Of a stretch of DNA of 63,838 bases, positions 62,188 through 63,838 are shown piece after piece. This stretch comes from Prolixibacteraceae bacterium UBA6029. GTDB lineage: Bacteria; Bacteroidota; Bacteroidia; Bacteroidales; Prolixibacteraceae. Location: assembly GCA_002429385.1 (NCBI GenBank), contig DIZL01000024.1:1-63838 (forward strand), in the 5' to 3' direction. The position numbers were made by a program, and so were the translations under genes. The notes below the pieces were generated by a model. The model was not told the origin of the DNA. It ran no database searches and saw only the letters and a list, made by a program, of their open reading frames with translations. How positions within the stretch are numbered: the first letter of the stretch is position 1; every line of letters begins with the position of its first letter.

Positions 62188-62340
62188 GGTATATCCCGTT
62201 TAAGACTTGTTTCAGGCTTAATATATTCTGAAATACTTTCAGAAAGGATTTTTGTGTTTTTTTAGGATTGGATTTCCTATCAATGATTTTTGCAGTCCAT
62301 GAGTATTTCAGGGATCAGTAAATGTTTGGAAACCTGATGT

Positions 62341-63795
62341 TCAGGTGGAAATGACAGTAGTTGCTGGTTCTGTTTTTATTTCGGGCTCTTTGGGCGGGTA
62401 CTCGTTTTCCCAACGTGCGATGACCACGGTGGCCAGGCAATTGCCGATCACGTTAACAGAGGTTCGCGCCATATCCATCAGTTCATCGATTCCAAGGATG
62501 ATATAGATGGGCCAGATGGGCAAGCCAAAACTGGAAGCAGTTGCCAAAAGGATGACCAGCGAGGCGCGGGGAACGGCGGCAACTCCCTTACTGGTAAGCA
62601 TCAAGGTGAATACCATGAGAATTTGTTTGTCGATCGAAAGTTGTATGCCGCTGATTTGAGCCACGAATATAGTTGCCAGCGTAAGGTACAGGGTCGTTCC
62701 GTCGAGGTTAAAGCTATAACCGGTAGGCATTACGAAGGCTACTATTTTACGGGGGACTCCAAATTCTTCCATGCGTTCCATCGCAACGGGCAAGGCCGAT
62801 TCGGAACTGGTGGTTGCAAATGCTATGGCTACAGGTTCAGATATGGCGGAGATAAACTTCCGTACGGGAATTTTAAAGAGCAGGGCTATGGGAAGCAACA
62901 CTCCGGCGAGGAAGATGATCAGCGCCACATAAAGGGTTGCCAGGAGCTTAAACAGGTTTACAAAGATTTCCAGCCCCATCTGGCCGATGCTGTATGCGAT
63001 TGCTGCAAATACGGCAAAGGGCGCAAAATACATGACGATGGAGGTGAACTTGAACATTGTTTCGGATAAGGCTTCAGTAAAAACAAGCATGGGACGTTTA
63101 AACTTGTCTTTGAGCAGGGCAACAGCGATACCAAAAATGATGCTGAAAATGACGATTTGCAGCACCTGTCCTTCGAAAATGGCCTTGGCTAAATTTTCAG
63201 GAAACACATGAAGTAGTACATCGGAACCTTTTAGTACCGCTACCTGCTGAAGGTCGGGATGGGACATGGTTTGAGGAACGGTAACGCCTACCCCTGCCTT
63301 ACTGATGTTGATCGTAATTAAGCCAATGACCAGGGCAAAGGTTGAAACGATTTCGAAATAGAGGAGTGATTTCCAACCCATACGGCCCACCTGTTTCAGA
63401 TCGGAGTGGCCGGCAATGCCAACTACAATGGTGGCGAACAGGAGAGGGGCAATGATGGTCTTGATGAGCCGGAGAAAGATCTGGCTGATGACGTTCAGGC
63501 TGACCGAAACTACCGGGAAATCGAAGCCGAATTCGGTCCCGACAATCATGCTGATCAGAATCCAGGTAGTGAGTGATCGTTTTTGGGCCGCATATCCAAG
63601 TAAGGTAAAGATCAGGATCCATCTGGAAATTAGAAGGATAGACGCATTAATTTCAACAAACGTATAATAGTTGAGTATATTCAGCAGTGAGACCGAAAAA
63701 AGAACGGCAAGCATCGAAAGCATATATTTCGCCGGGACTTTCTTTCGTTCAACTGCCTTGACCGGATTCCCGGTTTGAATTGCATATTCCGTCAA
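62341..63795 (-). CDS. Dicarboxylate/amino acid:cation symporter (DAACS family)
   Basis: This 484-residue inner-membrane protein has the GltPh/DctA fold. Substrate-site hairpins are TTSSESALPVAMERMEEFGV and SKGVAAVPRASLVILL. The NLDGT motif in TGYSFNLDGTTLY gives the cation-binding signature, and DELMDMARTSVNVIGN closes the fold. The family moves glutamate, aspartate, succinate or related acids with Na+ or H+; the exact substrate cannot be told. An N-terminal extension (about residues 1-75) includes extra hydrophobic segments. The gene is isolated near the right edge. Site B downstream may end its transcript. Confidence 0.92.
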   Translation of the reverse strand: MTEYAIQTGNPVKAVERKKVPAKYMLSMLAVLFSVSLLNILNYYTFVEINASILLISRWILIFTLLGYAAQKRSLTTWILISMIVGTEFGFDFPVVSVSLNVISQIFLRLIKTIIAPLLFATIVVGIAGHSDLKQVGRMGWKSLLYFEIVSTFALVIGLITINISKAGVGVTVPQTMSHPDLQQVAVLKGSDVLLHVFPENLAKAIFEGQVLQIVIFSIIFGIAVALLKDKFKRPMLVFTEALSETMFKFTSIVMYFAPFAVFAAIAYSIGQMGLEIFVNLFKLLATLYVALIIFLAGVLLPIALLFKIPVRKFISAISEPVAIAFATTSSESALPVAMERMEEFGVPRKIVAFVMPTGYSFNLDGTTLYLTLATIFVAQISGIQLSIDKQILMVFTLMLTSKGVAAVPRASLVILLATASSFGLPIWPIYIILGIDELMDMARTSVNVIGNCLATVVIARWENEYPPKEPEIKTEPATTVIST

Positions 63796-63838
63796 TGTTT
63801 CAGGTTTAATTAAGATTTACCTTAAATCCGCATTTAAA

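Overview
The window looks like a chromosomal segment of a Bacteroidota bacterium, probably Bacteroidales or Marinilabiliales. The evidence is the protein families (ClpB, PPDK, GH97/GH2/GH3/GH26 enzymes), C-terminal type IX secretion tails on two glycosidases, and repeated upstream TAnnTTTG boxes, the Bacteroidota -7 element. No rRNA, tRNA, CRISPR array, IS element or phage gene was recognised. The organism assignment is inference.

Left part (1-11.1 kb). A minus-strand operon encodes a TlpA-like thioredoxin lipoprotein, a DUF2975 membrane protein and a small Cro/C1-type regulator, behind a promoter that overlaps a 10-bp-arm palindrome. Next come an orphan DUF433 antitoxin with a decayed toxin reading frame in ATGA overlap, pyruvate phosphate dikinase, two similar promoter-plus-terminator units that look like tandem small RNAs, clpB, and a YtkA/FixH-like lipoprotein.

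Central part (11.6-46.1 kb). Nineteen plus-strand genes form a polysaccharide-degradation cluster. It has alpha-galactosidases (GH27, GH97), endo-galactanase (GH53), polygalacturonase-like GH28, four GH2 and two GH35-like enzymes, two GH3, three endo-mannanases (two GH26, one GH5) and two beta-propeller proteins. It ends with a PmoA-like protein and a Gfo/Idh/MocA oxidoreductase, both frameshifted. The set fits galactomannan plus pectic galactan. No SusC/SusD pair or dedicated regulator lies in the window.

Right part (47.2-63.8 kb). A seven-gene minus-strand operon encodes a polysulfide/thiosulfate-reductase-like molybdoenzyme (catalytic, Fe-S and NrfD-type subunits), two half-size YeeE/YedE transporters, and two membrane-anchored rhodanese-fold proteins. 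Both rhodaneses lack the usual catalytic cysteine and end in an identical SGGASGGC tail. Divergently transcribed are a Rieske protein and a cytochrome b6-like protein fused to a domain with about 12 c-heme motifs. The two units plausibly form a sulfur-compound respiratory module. After this come a DUF2442 gene, a DUF1778-GNAT toxin-antitoxin pair with visible operators, an active/inactive pair of M16 peptidases, and a dicarboxylate/amino-acid:cation symporter.

Four non-coding sites (about 2.9, 10.0, 46.6 and 62.1 kb) share an unusual architecture. Each is a long imperfect inverted repeat built from 11-bp tandem units, and the unit sequence differs from site to site. This repeat class and the cysteine-tailed rhodaneses are the most novel-looking observations.
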